NCBI GenBank assembly: GCA_009809945.1 | Contig: WTPW01002462.1 | Span: 19,545 to 83,544 of the forward strand | DNA: 64,000 bases | DNA from: Gigaspora margarita | Lineage: Eukaryota > Glomeromycota > Glomeromycetes > Diversisporales > Gigasporaceae | Reading direction: 5' to 3' | Shown here: piece by piece, positions 1-12,500 of the stretch | Position numbering within the stretch: the first letter of the stretch is position 1 | Layout: each line of letters starts with the position of its first letter | Program-made: the position numbers and the translations under genes | Notes under the pieces: generated by a model | The model's database searches: none | Told to the model about the DNA's origin: nothing | Seen by the model: the letters and a program-made list of their open reading frames with translations, nothing else

Positions 1-332
1 AATAAACAATTTTGTCAAAATTCTTTAGATTAAGAATAAATTAATTTATTTGTAGCCATAGGCTACATGTAGCCATACTATTAATATATAAAAAAATTTG
101 TAGCTTTATAGATTAGGTTTAGAGTTAGATTTATATTAGATATTAGAATTATATTAGAGATAGTGTTAAAGTTAGAGTTAGCATTAGGGTTTTTGGCAGG
201 GTTAGGGTAAAATCATGAGAGAAGCATTTTTACTTAGTAACACAACAGGGGTTACTCTAGTAAATTTTGAGATACATAATATAGGCTACATATAGCAGGG
301 CTATATATAAATAATTCCATTAAGAATTAGTC
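1..332. repeat. AT-rich DNA with degenerate TTAGGG-like tract
   Basis: No gene. Positions 110-210 hold a run of degenerate TTAGGG-type words (ttaggtttagagttag, ending gggttagggt). The following block (aacacaacaggggttactctagtaaa) has a diverged counterpart near 16900-16940 that also follows a TTAGGG-like tract, so this is probably a decayed copy of a repeat family rather than telomere. Confidence 0.5.
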
Positions 333-1108
333 TAAGAAATTTTAAAAAAAGTTTTAAAATTTTTTGTACTAAATACAAAATTTGGTGCTAAACAAGTTTA
401 CTTAGTTGAATTAAAAAGATTGCCCTAATAAAATTTAGAGAAATTATTAAAAAATTAAGTTAAAAAATAAAAATTGTAAATATCTTTAAGGGCAGAGGAT
501 ATGTGGATCAATTTTCATATGATATGCATAGCAAATCAAGACCTTATATAGAGAATAAAAATATGGTACTGATAAAAATTTTTGAAAACACAATTAATTT
601 TTTTCAAAATTTTATATTTTATAGATTAAAATATGCTTTTTTTTTAAAGATATAAATTTTAATAAAAAATTATTTTAAAAAAGTAACTTGTATATATTAT
701 AAAGTTTGCTGCAGTGGCCTCAAATTTGCTAGGGTTACACAAAATCATTAATTTTGATTGACTAAATCATATAATCATCATATAATTTTTGTAAACAAAG
801 ATCAATACCCAATCTCTAACTACATATTTCTTAGTGAAAATCTAACCAATATTAATGATTTTACTACTATTAGAATCACAAATACCTATTCTACAACTTA
901 TAAAATAAATTTTAAAATAACTTACTTAATAAAGGTTTCTTTAATTTTAAAAAGTAAAATTTTTGCCATCAAGATTATATGAAAAATGATCTATGTATCC
1001 TCTACCCTTAAATTTTATTAAGATAATCTTTTACTTTAACTAAATAAAATTGTTCAGCACAAAATTTTGTATATAAGTACAAAAAAATTTAAAAATTTCC
1101 TAACAAAT
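333..1108. repeat. Inverted-arm element (MITE/foldback type)
   Basis: About 340-520 and 975-1105 are inverted copies of each other, with an extra stretch in the left arm. Shared blocks include the pair aagggcagaggatatgtgg / aagggtagaggatacatag and the pair tacaaaatttggtgctaaac / tacaaaattttgtgctgaac. A related end (aagggtagggtgtacatag) occurs at 33185, so it is a dispersed family. A 74-codon open frame at 758-982 lies in the spacer and shows no recognisable domain; I treat it as chance. Confidence 0.55.
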
Positions 1109-1164
1109 CATCTAATCTAACCTTAACCTGAAAGTTTTTATACTAATTTGGTTATTTTTTTTAA

Positions 1165-1323
1165 AAAAATAATTTACAAATTTAGATATTCAAATTAGTA
1201 TAATATATAAGCACATTATGGAGTGTGGGGTATGCATTTATTTTTATAAAAATAATTTACAAATTTAGGTATTCAAATTAGAGTATAATATTTAAGCACA
1301 TTATGGGTATGAGATATGCATTT
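1165..1323. repeat. Direct duplication, two ~76-bp units
   Basis: 1165-1240 and 1247-1323 are near-identical direct repeats, each running from aaaaataatttacaaattta to tatgcattt. Differences are a few substitutions and short indels. 1331-1645 beyond it is plain AT-rich DNA in which I see nothing. Confidence 0.7.
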
Positions 1324-1645
1324 GTTCATTAATTTTAATAGATATTTATAAAAAAATAAAGAGAATTCCTATTTGTACACTAGTATGTACTCATGGGTAC
1401 ATATGATAACTCGAATTTTAACAAAAAATATATCTTGCAAAATTTTAGCATAAACTATAAACCTTTTAATTTCAAAGCTAACACTTATTCTAATCTTTAA
1501 TTAGTTTAATTTTTTGGTTATAATTTATAGGTTATACAGATTTGCAAATGAATTTATTTTTTTTATTTTTTTTTAATATTTAGAAGAACCCTGGGTGTAG
1601 CACCTGCTTCAAACTTTATTAATTAATACTTAAGTGGATTGATAT

Positions 1646-2178
1646 GGGGGCATCCATAAATTACGTTATGGGGGGGGGGGGGGTCCCCCAAAATATAACG
1701 ATTTTGCAATATGTAGGGGGGGTCCCCCCCAACATAACGCAATTTTTTTCTAAAAATTTGTCTAAAACTTGACCAAGTGGTCGAAATTGGATGATTTTGG
1801 TACCATTCTAACCGTCTCGAGGAGAGGATTCGAATGGTACCAATTTCATTTGAATCGGATCACTGAATCACGTTTTATTAACGAAATACTATTGGTTACT
1901 ATGTTTTCTTATAAAATTACTATAAAACAATAGTATTTCGTTAATAAAACGTGATCCAGTAGTCCAAATGAAACAATTTTGGTACCATTGGATTCGTCTC
2001 ATAGAGACGAATCGAAAGGTACCAAAATCATCCAGATTGGATCACTGGGTCATTATATATTCAAGTTTAGTAAAATTTTATATATAAACATACGGATTTT
2101 TAAAAATTTTTTTATATAGTAGAGGAGGGGTCAAGAGCTACTATGTAGGGGTACATAACATTATTTATGGATGCCCCC
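1646..2178. mobile_element. Foldback DNA transposon, copy 1 (533 bp)
   Basis: Ends are GGGGGCATCCATAAATTACG and its inverse, flanked by 3-bp duplications TAT (1643-1645 and 2179-2181). Almost the whole element folds on itself: the outer arms carry the GGGGGCATCC ends, the middle has GGTACCATT boxes with inner hairpins (gtctcgaggagag; cgtctcatagagacg), and the centre has two facing copies of acgttttattaacgaaatac. A second copy at 55394-55924 is very similar end to end but flanked by TAA. No transposase, so non-autonomous. A 3-bp duplication with G-rich termini fits the PIF/Harbinger group, but that assignment is tentative. Confidence 0.85.
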
Positions 2179-3245
2179 TATATGGTAGTGCCATAAACAC
2201 ATACATATTTATATACAAGTATTTAGACTAGGACTTTAGGTTAAACAACTATTTATCTATAGCTAAAACCTACTAGAGCCTTCCATATTCCCACTATATA
2301 GCAGACCTGGTTTTTGTACATCCCTCACCAACTGCCAATTAGTATTCACATATTCCTCACTTTACCCATATTACCTAATATAAACTTCCAATTTGGTGTA
2401 TGTTGCCAGGTGGGCGCTTTATGCTTCCAATTTGGTGTATCTGAAGAGGATTTCCTCAAGTTCCTACTAGCGTACTTTCTAGGAGTTCATATCTCATGCC
2501 ATGCAGCTGCTTCTACCATATTGGGTAAATATCTCAAGCCTGCATGCTACTACAACTAGCTGGTTTCCTGCAACTTCAAACCTAGAACTTAATATCTCAA
2601 TTCAGTAATGTGCTAATGACTGTACTTCCCTATATGGCAGTGAGATATCTGGGCATGTTTTGCAAATGATTCCAGTGCCAAATATAGTTAGATGGCATCT
2701 TGAGGCTTAGGGGTTACAGGTGCATCATTATTTCATATTAATTCTCAGAAGTTATAGCTCCCAGTTATCACTGCATGCACTTGTATCAGCTATACCTGTA
2801 TTGGTGATCCCAAATTCTCATAATGTCTGAAGACTCCCATATGGGTACGCCCAGAGCTCCATTGGGTCTTGACACGTACGCGCCTCTATGCTTTGACTTT
2901 TTATTGGTTAGTGATTTCTGTACAGTACCAGAGGTGTTCCAAATTTGGTAAGACCAATTCTTTACTACAGGTCCCTTTGTATTCACCACTTTTCTCACTA
3001 CTCCAATTCTAGTTACTGCCAAGTCATCCTCCCAATCAAGATTTTTAATACTGTATTAGGGTTGTTGGTGCTACCTGTGCCTTCAAGGATTTATATGCAC
3101 AACCTTTGTGTAATTAGAATCTTTTGTAACCGCTATTATACATAGTACTAACTTCTCCATAATGGACTTCCTTCCAGAAATTTCTAATTCAAAGTTGTAC
3201 TTATTTGGACTTCCCATGATGAGTATATTCAAGTATTCATAGAAC
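2179..3245. other. G+C-richer non-coding block, unassigned
   Basis: Noticeably richer in G+C than the surroundings. Short open frames on both strands (2314-2559, 2786-3022) show no domain and overlap on opposite strands. The block abuts a tRNA-like head on the minus strand at 3257-3312, so it could be the body of a long SINE, but I see no poly(A)/poly(T) end or target duplication. Function unknown. Confidence 0.35.
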
Positions 3246-3325
3246 CGCCTCTATTAGGACTTGAGCCCAAAACCCACTCGTGGAGAGTTGGGTGCCTAAC
3301 TACTAGGCTATAGAATCCCAACCCT
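3246..3325 (-). repeat. tRNA-like promoter head (SINE or tRNA relic)
   Basis: On the minus strand, TAGCCTAGTAGTTAGGC (about 3293-3310) resembles a Pol III A box and GGGCTCAAGTCC (3257-3268) a B box, with normal tRNA spacing. The arms do not form a complete convincing cloverleaf, so a tRNA-derived SINE head is more likely than a functional tRNA gene. A comparable head is at 4693-4760. Confidence 0.5.
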
Positions 3326-3394
3326 TGCAAATAAATTTATTTATACTTGTGTATACACAATAGTATATAATAAGTTATTTTCAAAAATAAAAAA

Positions 3395-3670
3395 AGTTTG
3401 CTATTTATCATCATTGGTGATCATCACTAGTATATATTTGTATCTTAAATTTTGTCTATAATATTATCTTTGAGGCTCTAACAAAAAAAATTTTTTGTAA
3501 AATTTTGATCTAATCTATATTTCTGCCCTATTTCAGTTTCTAATCCTAAATCTAGTATTAGTCAAATTTTAAATTTATTTGGGCAAAATCTCTTAATTTA
3601 CATGTTACACTTTATTTTCAAAATTACTATATATTACCACTAATGATCATCACTAGTAATTAACAATAAA
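3395..3670. repeat. MITE, TTAGGG-core family, copy H
   Basis: Inverted ends ttatcatcattggtgatcat (left) and its diverged inverse near 3640-3665. The core has the family block gaggctctaacaaaaaaaat and a very degenerate CCCTAA-type stretch (ccctatttcagtttctaatcctaaatc). 3671-4114 beyond it is AT-rich with no feature I can name. Confidence 0.5.
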
Positions 3671-4112
3671 AATACAAATTATAAGAAAAAAAGTTTGATT
3701 TAACAAACTAAAAACTTCATAAAATTGGAATAAATACCAATAAATTATGTTAACCAAAATTTTTTTGTGGCTTAAGAATAACTAAATTGGTTTTTATTTT
3801 AACTAACAATTAAATATTTATAATTAATTATTATTATTCCTATATTAATAAAATAATTTTTATTACTTTATATATCTATATAGAGAACATATTTTTCAAT
3901 TTTAATGTTCTTAAAAAAAATTTAATAGATCATCTTAAATTTTGTAAATGTTCTTAAATTAAAAGTAATGTTCTAATAAGAACTTGAAAACATAAGATTT
4001 CCAACACTAGTCCATAGTTCTGTTGTAAACTAGTATTATATCAATTTCAATAAAAATTTTAGTCAATTTAAATTTGTAGTTATAACAAAATTTATAGCTA
4101 GAGTTTATTATC

Positions 4113-4114
<2 letters not shown>

Positions 4115-4150
<36 letters not shown>

Positions 4151-4775
4151 CTATCTCAGATGCAAATTGCATCTGAGGCACATGTGGTGCTCTTTTTTAT
4201 TTATTAAAATCTTAAACTATCCCCATGCTAGCAGGAGTACATGATTTTGTTAAGTCCATCATTGATATCCTAGGTTCCTGGCCCTGGGGTGTAGGACCCT
4301 ATTATCAAGTCCGCGGTTCTCTAACTTACATGATCCATGAGCTGGATCATCCAAAATTTTTATTTCTAAATTGTTCACAACTGATTTACATTTGGTTAAT
4401 TTCTTTTTTTTATTTTCTATTCATCTGGAATTCTACTGGAAGTATCCTTTATGCATCCAGTATTCCACTAAAAGTATCCTAATTTTTCTTCAAACAGAAT
4501 TCTACTAGAAGTGTCCAACCTGTTTTCGACCAGATTTTCACCAGATGTATTTATAACTTTTTTTAAGAACCATATACACAAATCCTAAATGTGGCTGTGT
4601 GTGGATGTACTGTCAAATATGGTCCTAGTATTCTAGTTCAGCACATCCATCTCATGACCTTATATAGTTATTAAATTTTTTATTCTCTAGTAGGGCTTGA
4701 ACTGGCAACTTTACGACTTGACCAGTTAATGATCTAGAAGTGCAACTACTATGCTATCAACCCATAGATCAAAAC
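4115..4775 (-). mobile_element. tRNA-headed SINE, minus strand
   Basis: Minus-strand A box TAGCATAGTAGTTGCA (around 4741-4757) and B box GTTGCCAGTTCAAGCCC (4693-4709) start the element. It appears to end in a long A tail, seen as about 31 T residues at about 4117-4147. The length would be about 650 bp. The head closely resembles that of the SINE at 60646-61176 (TAGCATAGTGGTTATGC). I could not confirm a target duplication, so the outer limits are approximate. Confidence 0.6.
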
Positions 4776-4810
4776 TATATTTTTTTAAATATAGTATATA
4801 TATATAATTT

Positions 4811-5168
4811 TATAAAATATTACTATAGCAATGTATTGCTACCTCTAATTAACCAATTAGAATACAGGGCAGGTATAATATAAAATCAAAATGATTATAA
4901 TTTTTTTCAATAATTGTTCATGACACAAAATTTTGCCTATAAAACTATCTCTTGTGCTCTAACAAAAAAATTTCTTATAATATTTTTGTTGAAAACACTT
5001 TGCTAAAATACACTACCTAATCCTAACCTAATTCTAATCTAACTCTTACTCTAACTCTAATCTAACTTTTACCCTAACTCTAAACTAATGAATTTATTTA
5101 TTGGTTTAATTTCATATTAACTAGATCTTATAATGTGCAATTATTACTATGGTAGTATTTTACTAAAT
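4811..5168. repeat. MITE, TTAGGG-core family, copy A
   Basis: Inverted ends (ttactatagcaatgtattgc; inverse of ttactatggtagtattttac). From left to right: end, gaccacaaaat-like block with ctctaacaaaaaaatttctt, then a run of CCCTAA-like words at about 5016-5090 (cctaatcctaacctaattct and so on), then the inverted end. Reverse orientation relative to copy B at 6187-6512. Confidence 0.65.
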
Positions 5169-5169
5169 T

Positions 5170-5900
5170 CTTATATATATATATTATAGGTTGAGATTTA
5201 TATACTCTGTCTATAATTTTTCAACAACTGCTAATCCAAAATTGGATTAAATTTTATTAGAGATAGATATCATATTGGGTTACAATTTATTAAAATTTCA
5301 GCCAACTTGGATTTTTAAATTTTGAAACTTGCTTAAAAATTATAATTAATTTTTTTAAAATAATTACTTACAAAACAAAAAATAAATCTTTATAAAACAA
5401 AAAATAAATTTCAATTACTTTAGAGTAGGGTGAGGCCTGAAATTTTATCTGGACATTAATATATACAAAATTTAGCATGAAATATTTTTTTATTAGAGCT
5501 CCAAAAAGTAGTTTTATAAGCAAAATTTTGATATATAAATGTTTTTTTAAAAAATAAACAAAAAAATAAAAATTTATGCTACACCTGATCTTAAATTTTG
5601 ATTGGCTATTTGAATAAGTTGTATAACATAGTGTAAAACACCATAGGTGCATTTTAGTAAAATTTATAGTTTTTAAGCAATTTTTATCAAAAACTACAGT
5701 GCGGAAACCCTTAAATCAACAAGCAAAATTGATAATTGTTAAACTGTTATAAAAAAATAACTAGTATAGCTGGGGCAATTTTTCTTTCAATAGTAATATA
5801 AAGAAAGACTTTAAGAATAAAGCTATAGAATTTGTTTTTTAATTTATTAAGTTTAACTATTTTTATAAGGGTTTAAAGTTAACTATTTTTATTAATAAAC
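5170..5900. repeat. AT palindrome half split by MITE copy C
   Basis: 5170-5345 matches the left arm of the palindrome at 6580-6990 (gagatttata..ctataattt..caactgctaatccaaa). 5346-5640 is a MITE (copy C) very similar to the truncated copy at 63010-63277: both have ttactttagagtagggtgag-like cores, gagctccaaaaa and tacacctgatcttaaatttt. The palindrome seems to resume at about 5655 (tttatagtttttaagcaa). Short open frames here (5368-5652) are repeat sequence. 5700-6186 has no further feature. Confidence 0.5.
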
Positions 5901-6186
5901 GTAAAATTTGGCTGCTATAATTTTGGCCAGAATTACCATAACGCCGGCCAGAATTAGCAAAATTATAAAAAAATTTTTAAAAAAGCTAATTTTTTTTTTA
6001 TACAATATTTTTTTTTTATTCGCAAAATTTTCTGCAATGTTATTGGCTCTGACCAAATCTGACCCAACTTTCAACCCAATCCAAAATTTGGCCGCACATA
6101 TAGGACTAGTTGATTTAAGGGTTCCCACACTGTACTAATCCAAAATTGCTAAAATTTTAATATTATATAACCTAAGAATTATTTAT

Positions 6187-6512
6187 TTTTTCGCCTATGC
6201 AATATATTGCACCATATAAGATCTGGTATAATGTGAAATCAAAACAATAAAATAAATTCGTTAGTTTAAGGTTAGGGTGAGAGTTAGGTTAGGGTTAGGG
6301 TAAAGTGCTTTAGCAAAATAGTTCTAATCCAAAATTTCGAGAGAAATTTTTTTTGTTAGAGCTCGAGAGATGGTTTTATAGACAAAATTTCGTGCTATAG
6401 CCGATTTTTGAAAAAAAATCATAATCGCTTCGATTTCACATTACACCTGATCCTGTATTATAATTGGCTGATCAGAGATGGTGATACATTGCCATGGCGA
6501 TAAATTATAAAA
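6187..6512. repeat. MITE, TTAGGG-core family, copy B
   Basis: The clearest copy. Left end ..gcctatgcaatatattgcac then gatctggtataatgtgaaat; right end is the inverse (atttcacattacacctgatc ... tgatacattgccatggcgat). Just inside the left end is a TTAGGG-like tract (6265-6302: ggttagggtgagagttaggt, then tagggttagggt), then the family block tttttgttagagctcgagag. No coding capacity. Confidence 0.7.
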
Positions 6513-6514
6513 TC

Positions 6515-7010
6515 CATAACCTAATATCATAATAAAAATTTTAGCTAATTTGAATTTGTAGTTGTAAAAAAGTTACAAACAGAGTTATAAAATTATGATA
6601 TTTTATTATTTAAATATAAATTTATATATTAAAAATTGAGATTTATAGTACCTTTGCTATAATTTGCTTTACAACTACCAATCCAAATGAATAAAATTTT
6701 GCCAAAGATAGAAATGATATTTGGCACAAAATATTAAAATTTTAGATAATTAAATTAGTATTTCTTAAGAAATTGCTTAAAAACTATAAGTAATTATTTT
6801 AAAAAAAGTTACTAATAGTTTTTAAGTAATTTCTCAAAAACTACTAATTCTAATTAGCAAAATTTTAATATATTGTAGCAAATATCACTTATTTAGCAAA
6901 AATTTTATCTAATTTAGATTAGTAGTTACAGAAAAAATTGTAGCCAAATTTAATAAATATAACTATAAAAAATAACTATTAAAACTAAACTATATATATT
7001 ATTTGCTAGA
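6515..7010. repeat. AT-rich palindrome (~400 bp)
   Basis: Two arms meeting near 6800 are inverted copies: ..aatgatatttggcacaaaat..tttcttaagaaattgcttaa on the left, and ttaagtaatttctcaaaaac..gcaaatatcacttatttagc on the right. A second, disrupted copy is at 5170-5345. Non-coding, probably a foldback MITE. Confidence 0.6.
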
Positions 7011-8285
7011 ATTTGATTGGTTAGTTAGTATTAGATAGCAAAGGAGTACTCTTTTAAGAGATAAAAACTACTTGATAAATGTCTCTATTTTAGAATAATC
7101 TTGTATTAATATGAATACAGTAATAATATATGTAATTACTACTATAGCATAATATAAATTAAGTTAATATAGTAAATAACTAGTAAAATTAATTTATATA
7201 TTTGTATAAAGATTAATAACAATAATCTGTGCCTTTATATATGATTTATTCAATTTCTAACTAAGTTATTAATTTACTAACTAATTCATTAATTGAGCTA
7301 AAAATAGTAAAAAATTGGTTAGTTTGTTTTTAATATATTTTAATTATTTTAATTGTTTTTAAAAAAAATTAATTAAAATAATGGACCATTCTATATTTAT
7401 ACAACACTTTTCAATGATTATTTGTACCAAATTTTTCAAGAAGGCTGATCTATAAAACTATATATTTAATATATAAAATAAGAAATTGGTTTTACTAAAT
7501 AGTAGCTGGGAAATTATTAAAAAACTGAAATACTGCAGAAAGAAGGGACCTGGAACAACTCTAGACTTGATAAGTGGTTCTTCTAGTTAGACTTTAGTGC
7601 TATTGAGCAAATAAGTAGCAGATTAATTCTAGAGTTTAGTTTTGAGATATATTATTATATATAGTGTAACTTCTACTAACTCATTTTTGTTTGGTACTTC
7701 CTTCTTCTTCTTTATCTCATTCTTTTGGTTTTTTTAAAATTTTTATCAAAAAAGTAGAAACCCTAGCTTACTTCCAAAAAGATCAGCAGTGTTAACTTTT
7801 TTCAAATTAGAAATATATCTCTAGATTAAAACTAATACTATTATAAGTGAGTTCTAGTTCTAAGGGATATAGAAGTAAGTGATCTGAGTAATCAGTGAAA
7901 CAGTTGAGATTGGTCAAGGAGTGGAAGATTAGAGGGTTTAAATAGGCAATTCCCATAGTTGGGTTGCAGGTATAGCATCTAGCATGGGACCTTCAGGTGG
8001 ACCACTTAAATTAGACACCAAAAGTGTAAGTATAGCTAGTTGTACTCTCATCCAAGTGTAATTTCTGATGTGTAAACTAAATAAACCTAGGCCCAGAGCA
8101 GGCACTTTGAAATCAAAAAAAAATATTATGAGTAAGTTTGGTTGCTATATATACAAATAAACAATAAATAATATGATAAAAAGATGGAAGGGCATATAAA
8201 GAAATTTCTTATCTGGTTATTTGGTTTTTAAACATAATTTTTCTTACTATGTATATATAATGCTATAATAGGCTTTAGCTTATAC
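7011..8285. other. Non-coding; possible retroposed 3' end at ~8125
   Basis: 7011-7480 is AT-rich with nothing recognisable. 7500-8125 is more complex and ends aaataaacctaggcccagag..gaaatcaaaaaaaaa: an AATAAA word about 35 bases before an A tract, as in a retroposed transcript. No promoter head or target duplication was found. The last eight bases, GCTTATAC (8278-8285), are the left target duplication of the next element. Confidence 0.35.
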
Positions 8286-8539
8286 TAGGGTTCCAAGGTT
8301 TAGTTCAGATCAATAAAAGTTCAGATTCAGGTTCAATGAACCTGACCTGAACCTGAACTTGAAAAAAATTTGAACCTAAACCTGAACTTAAAATTTATAA
8401 ACATTAACCTAAACCTGAACTTAAAATAAGTTTATTTCAGGTTCAGTTCAAGGTTTATGAACATGTTTAGGTTCAGTAACAAAACATAGTAAATATTTTT
8501 TTATTGTCTTTAGAATTTCTGAATTTGGAGTTTTTTAAA

Positions 8540-8684
8540 GAAACCTTTTTTTATTATAAGTAAACCTTTTTTCAACTTCTAAGAAAAGTTGTGGAAGAGT
8601 GTCTTGTAATTAAAATAGCAGTTAAAATATTAAAATTGATCTAGTAGATCATGAAATATAAGTATTTAGTTTTTAACTATATAT
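8540..8684. repeat. Left arm of palindrome inside outer element
   Basis: The stretch from tttcaacttctaagaaaag to atcatgaaatataagtattt is the inverted partner of 15500-15650 (aatacttatatctcatgatc..ctacaaccttaattagaggt), now separated by the second-layer element. A paralogous unbroken palindrome lies at 17037-17310. Confidence 0.65.
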
Positions 8685-9097
8685 TAGGGCTCTTAGTGGA
8701 TCAGATTGGGTTGGGTTTGGGCCTGTTCTGGGTTAGACCCACTTGAGTTAAAACCTGACCTGGGTCTAACCTGCCTCATGTTAATCCTGACCTGGGTCTG
8801 ACCCAACCCAACCCAACCTGGGTTGAACCTGAGTTGATAATAGTTGCTACATAGTAAAGTCTAAATTTTACTATATGAATCGATAATGCCTACTTAAGTA
8901 AACTTGTTTGGAAGATTAAAATGCATATATACTAAAATTTTTATCCAAATCTAAGTAATTTTTATTATTTGACTTTTAATTTTTACATTCAACAAAAAAA
9001 TTAGAATCTTTTTAAAAAATAAGTTCTATGAACGTAAAAATTAAAAGACAAATATTAAAAACTTTACCCAGAAGATTTGGATAATGACGGTCGTCTA

Positions 9098-9523
9098 ATG
9101 TCTAATCAGAGGACTTCTGAATCTTGCGGAGCTGTGCAAGCCAGGCATACGGTGAGCGCTGTAGAAGACAATATACTAATTATCTCAGAATCCATATCAT
9201 CATCTCTCTCTGAGATATTACCTTCTAATATTAACAACAATTCAGCACTAACATATCCTGATTATGAATCATCACCTATACAACAACATAACTCTACCTA
9301 CTTAATAGAACAAGAGATTTATAATGAATATGAATTGCTATCAGATAGCTCTGATAACAATTCCAATACAACAGCCACACATACTAATGCTATGGAAAGA
9401 ACAAACATTAACTTTTATCCCAATCTACTTGAGATCTATGACCCATTAATTTGCTACAACAAATTTTTATACTATCATAGATTACAATCTTTACCTTCAT
9501 CACAAACTGTTGGCTCTTTTTAA
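9098..9523 (+). pseudogene. LINE-1 ORF1-like fragment
   Basis: First ATG of the element at 9098; an open frame of 141 codons to TAA at 9523. The protein is polar and Ser/Asn-rich (LSEILPSNINNNS, YELLSDSSDNNSN) with no zinc knuckle or RRM that I can see. The next reading frame starts about 20 bases downstream at 9547, so this may be the N-terminal part of one original ORF that was frame-shifted, or a separate gag-like ORF. Function is inferred only from position. Confidence 0.45.
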
Positions 9524-9546
9524 CTTATTTACAAAAGGAATATCCA

Positions 9547-12500
9547 ATGTTTTATACAGAACAGTATATTAGAATCTCTATTAAATATAGCAGAATTGAT
9601 TATGTTTTTGAAGAAGCACATATATATTTACTACAAGAGTTCCTTTTACCTAATCACTTCTTCGTACCTTTTGAAGATTTTCATCTCTTTTATAAAGCCT
9701 TACTCAAATCAGATAACCCAATATTAAATATACCAATTAACAATATTGAGAATGAATTATTTATTAACAATGCAGAACTATCTACATCTACTATAATACC
9801 ACAACCCAACTACTCTCCACACACAATACTTCCACCAAACAACTCACCCCAAGCTCTTGACCTTACTATTGCCACACATAATGTTCAAGGTTATAACACN
9901 CNTCTTAAAANGCAACTTTGGGAAGAATTCTGCCTATNNAATAACATTCAAATCTGTAGCATTACTGAAACAAAACTCTCTGACTCCAAACCAAAAAAAT
10001 TCTTTAACAATAAACATTTCTCATACTTCTGTTCCTGCCTCAAAAACTCTGCAGAGGGCACTAGTATCATGATTAACAATCTTCTAAAACCCCATATTCA
10101 CAATATACTTATACATCCTAGAGGCACAATTGCAATTGATTTATTTTTCAAACATGATTTAAAATTTCGAATTATATCTATTTACCTTTCTTCTACCAAT
10201 TAACATATCCAAAACCAATCACAAAAAACTATTATTTTATGGACATAGCAAGCACTCTCCTTAAATTTGCACCCCATAATTCTTGGCGATTTTAATACTT
10301 CTCCTGTTCTTAATAATGCTTCTACTGCTAAAACCAAACTTTTTTCCTATCTCCATAGTAACTATATGTATAATTTAGCTGATCATACTAATAATACCCA
10401 ACATACCTGGCAACGTAATAATCTAAGTAGCCACATTGACTATATATAGGCACATGATTCCATAATCCCATACCTCATAAACTTTTCACTTCTTTCACCA
10501 CTAGCTACTACTCATAGTGATCACCTGATCCTCATTCCCAGATGGAGTTTCCTATTTGCACTATCTTCAAAACTTTGTCACAAAACACGCTGCAAGCTCA
10601 GAGTCTTTTAATATAAATTAATGGACAAAGAGAAATGAGAAGAGTTTTCAACCCAATGTCAAAACAATATTACTTATTACAATACTCCTCTCAACTCTAA
10701 TTCAACAGAATCTTTAGAATTTACCTAGCACAAACTCCAAACTAGCATAATTACAGCTGCTCTAAAAACTATTCCTAACAAAAAATTTACTGTTCAAAAT
10801 TTTTATCATACCTTTACACCTAAAGCCTCTGAACTACACAAAGATCTCAAAACTATTGGAAATATTATGCAACAAACCAAATATGCAATAACACATAATC
10901 AAAACATTCTTTTCACAATATCTACTCACATTCAGAATATAAACTCCAAACACCAATTTTCTATTCCTCCAATACCTGTTAACCAGACTGACCTACCTAA
11001 CTGGCTAGCCCAAACCAAAACATACTGAAAAACTTTATACAATACCAGAAATCTTGAAAATGCCCATCATCTTAAACAGCATATTCAAACAGCTATTAAT
11101 ACTAGATGTGAAAGATTGCTTACTCATCCAACCAAAATGATTAATAGCATTCTTAATCACCATACTGACCCAGTTCACTTTGATTATATTAAAACTCAAA
11201 CAAATATTCTTACTGATCCTCTTGAAGTCAAAAATCATATTCGATCACACTTCTCCCAATGGACTGCAAATAATGCCTATAATCGACAAATTTTTTCTAC
11301 TCATTGGCAAACAGAATATAACCCCAAACACAATATTTTATTAGAATGGTACAACCCAGCTTTGGAACCTATTGATCCTGATGAAGTTATTAGTACTATT
11401 AACAATTTCCCTAACAACAATGCATGTAGCCCTTCTGGAATTAGCTATGAAATGCTAAAACATTTTGGTTCACAAACCATATCTGCTATCATAGCACTAC
11501 TAAACTGATGTTTAATATCAGGCTCAATTCCCAAACAATAAAAAGATGGTCACATTTTTCCTATCTCCAAAAAATTAACTTTTGATGGACACTTACATAA
11601 TACTAGACCAATTAGCCTAATTGAACATATCAAAAAACTATATACAAAAATTTTAACTAACCGTTTAAATTTTATATTTTCCTTTTACAATATTCTCAAT
11701 CTACACAACTATATTGCACTCCCTGGTAATAGTACTAATATCCCTATTCACATACTTAACAACTTTATTGAAGATGCAAACTGCAACCAAAAGNAAATCT
11801 GGCTTNTATCTNAGGACATGANTAAAGCATATGACTCTGTCAATATAGACCTATTTGCTCTATCCCTTCAAAGACTCAATATGCTATTACATCTTACTAC
11901 AATTCTTACCAATCTTTTAATATCAAGAACTAATAGAGTAATTACCAATTTTGGACTAACACTTCCTTATGAAGTTCAAGATGGAATTGACCAAGGTGAA
12001 ACTATTACACCTTTATTTTGGCATATTTACTATAACCCCCTTATTAGCAAAATTTCCTATACTTATACTGGCTACTAGTCTTCTGTATCTTGGCCATGCC
12101 ATATTTCTCCACCAACTTCTGATTCTATGCAAGTATCAACACCAGTTCTTGCATACATGGACGATACTCTATGGATTGCAGAATCTCAACTACATCTAGA
12201 ACAAATTCTGAATATAGCTTCTTCATTCTACCAAATGGCTAATATTAAAGTCAACCCACAAAAATCTACACTTATATCCAANTCTANANATACACCTTCT
12301 ATTTCTTTCTTGCACCAAAATATTCAATGCCAACCTTCTAAAACACCTTTTAAGTTTCTTGGATATTGGTTTTCTACCTTATCCAAATCTACTACACAAT
12401 CCAAACTAATTACTCAGGAAGCTACTGAACTTATTAACACACTCGATACCAAACAAATTACAGACAAACAAGCATGCTATATTATTAACAATGTTATTAT

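Noticed and set aside
758..982. 74-codon gene
   Set aside because: Lies in the spacer of an inverted-arm repeat, AT-biased residues, no motif.
6265..6302. Chromosome end or true telomere
   Set aside because: Tracts are short, degenerate and enclosed by MITE terminal repeats, with unrelated DNA on both sides.
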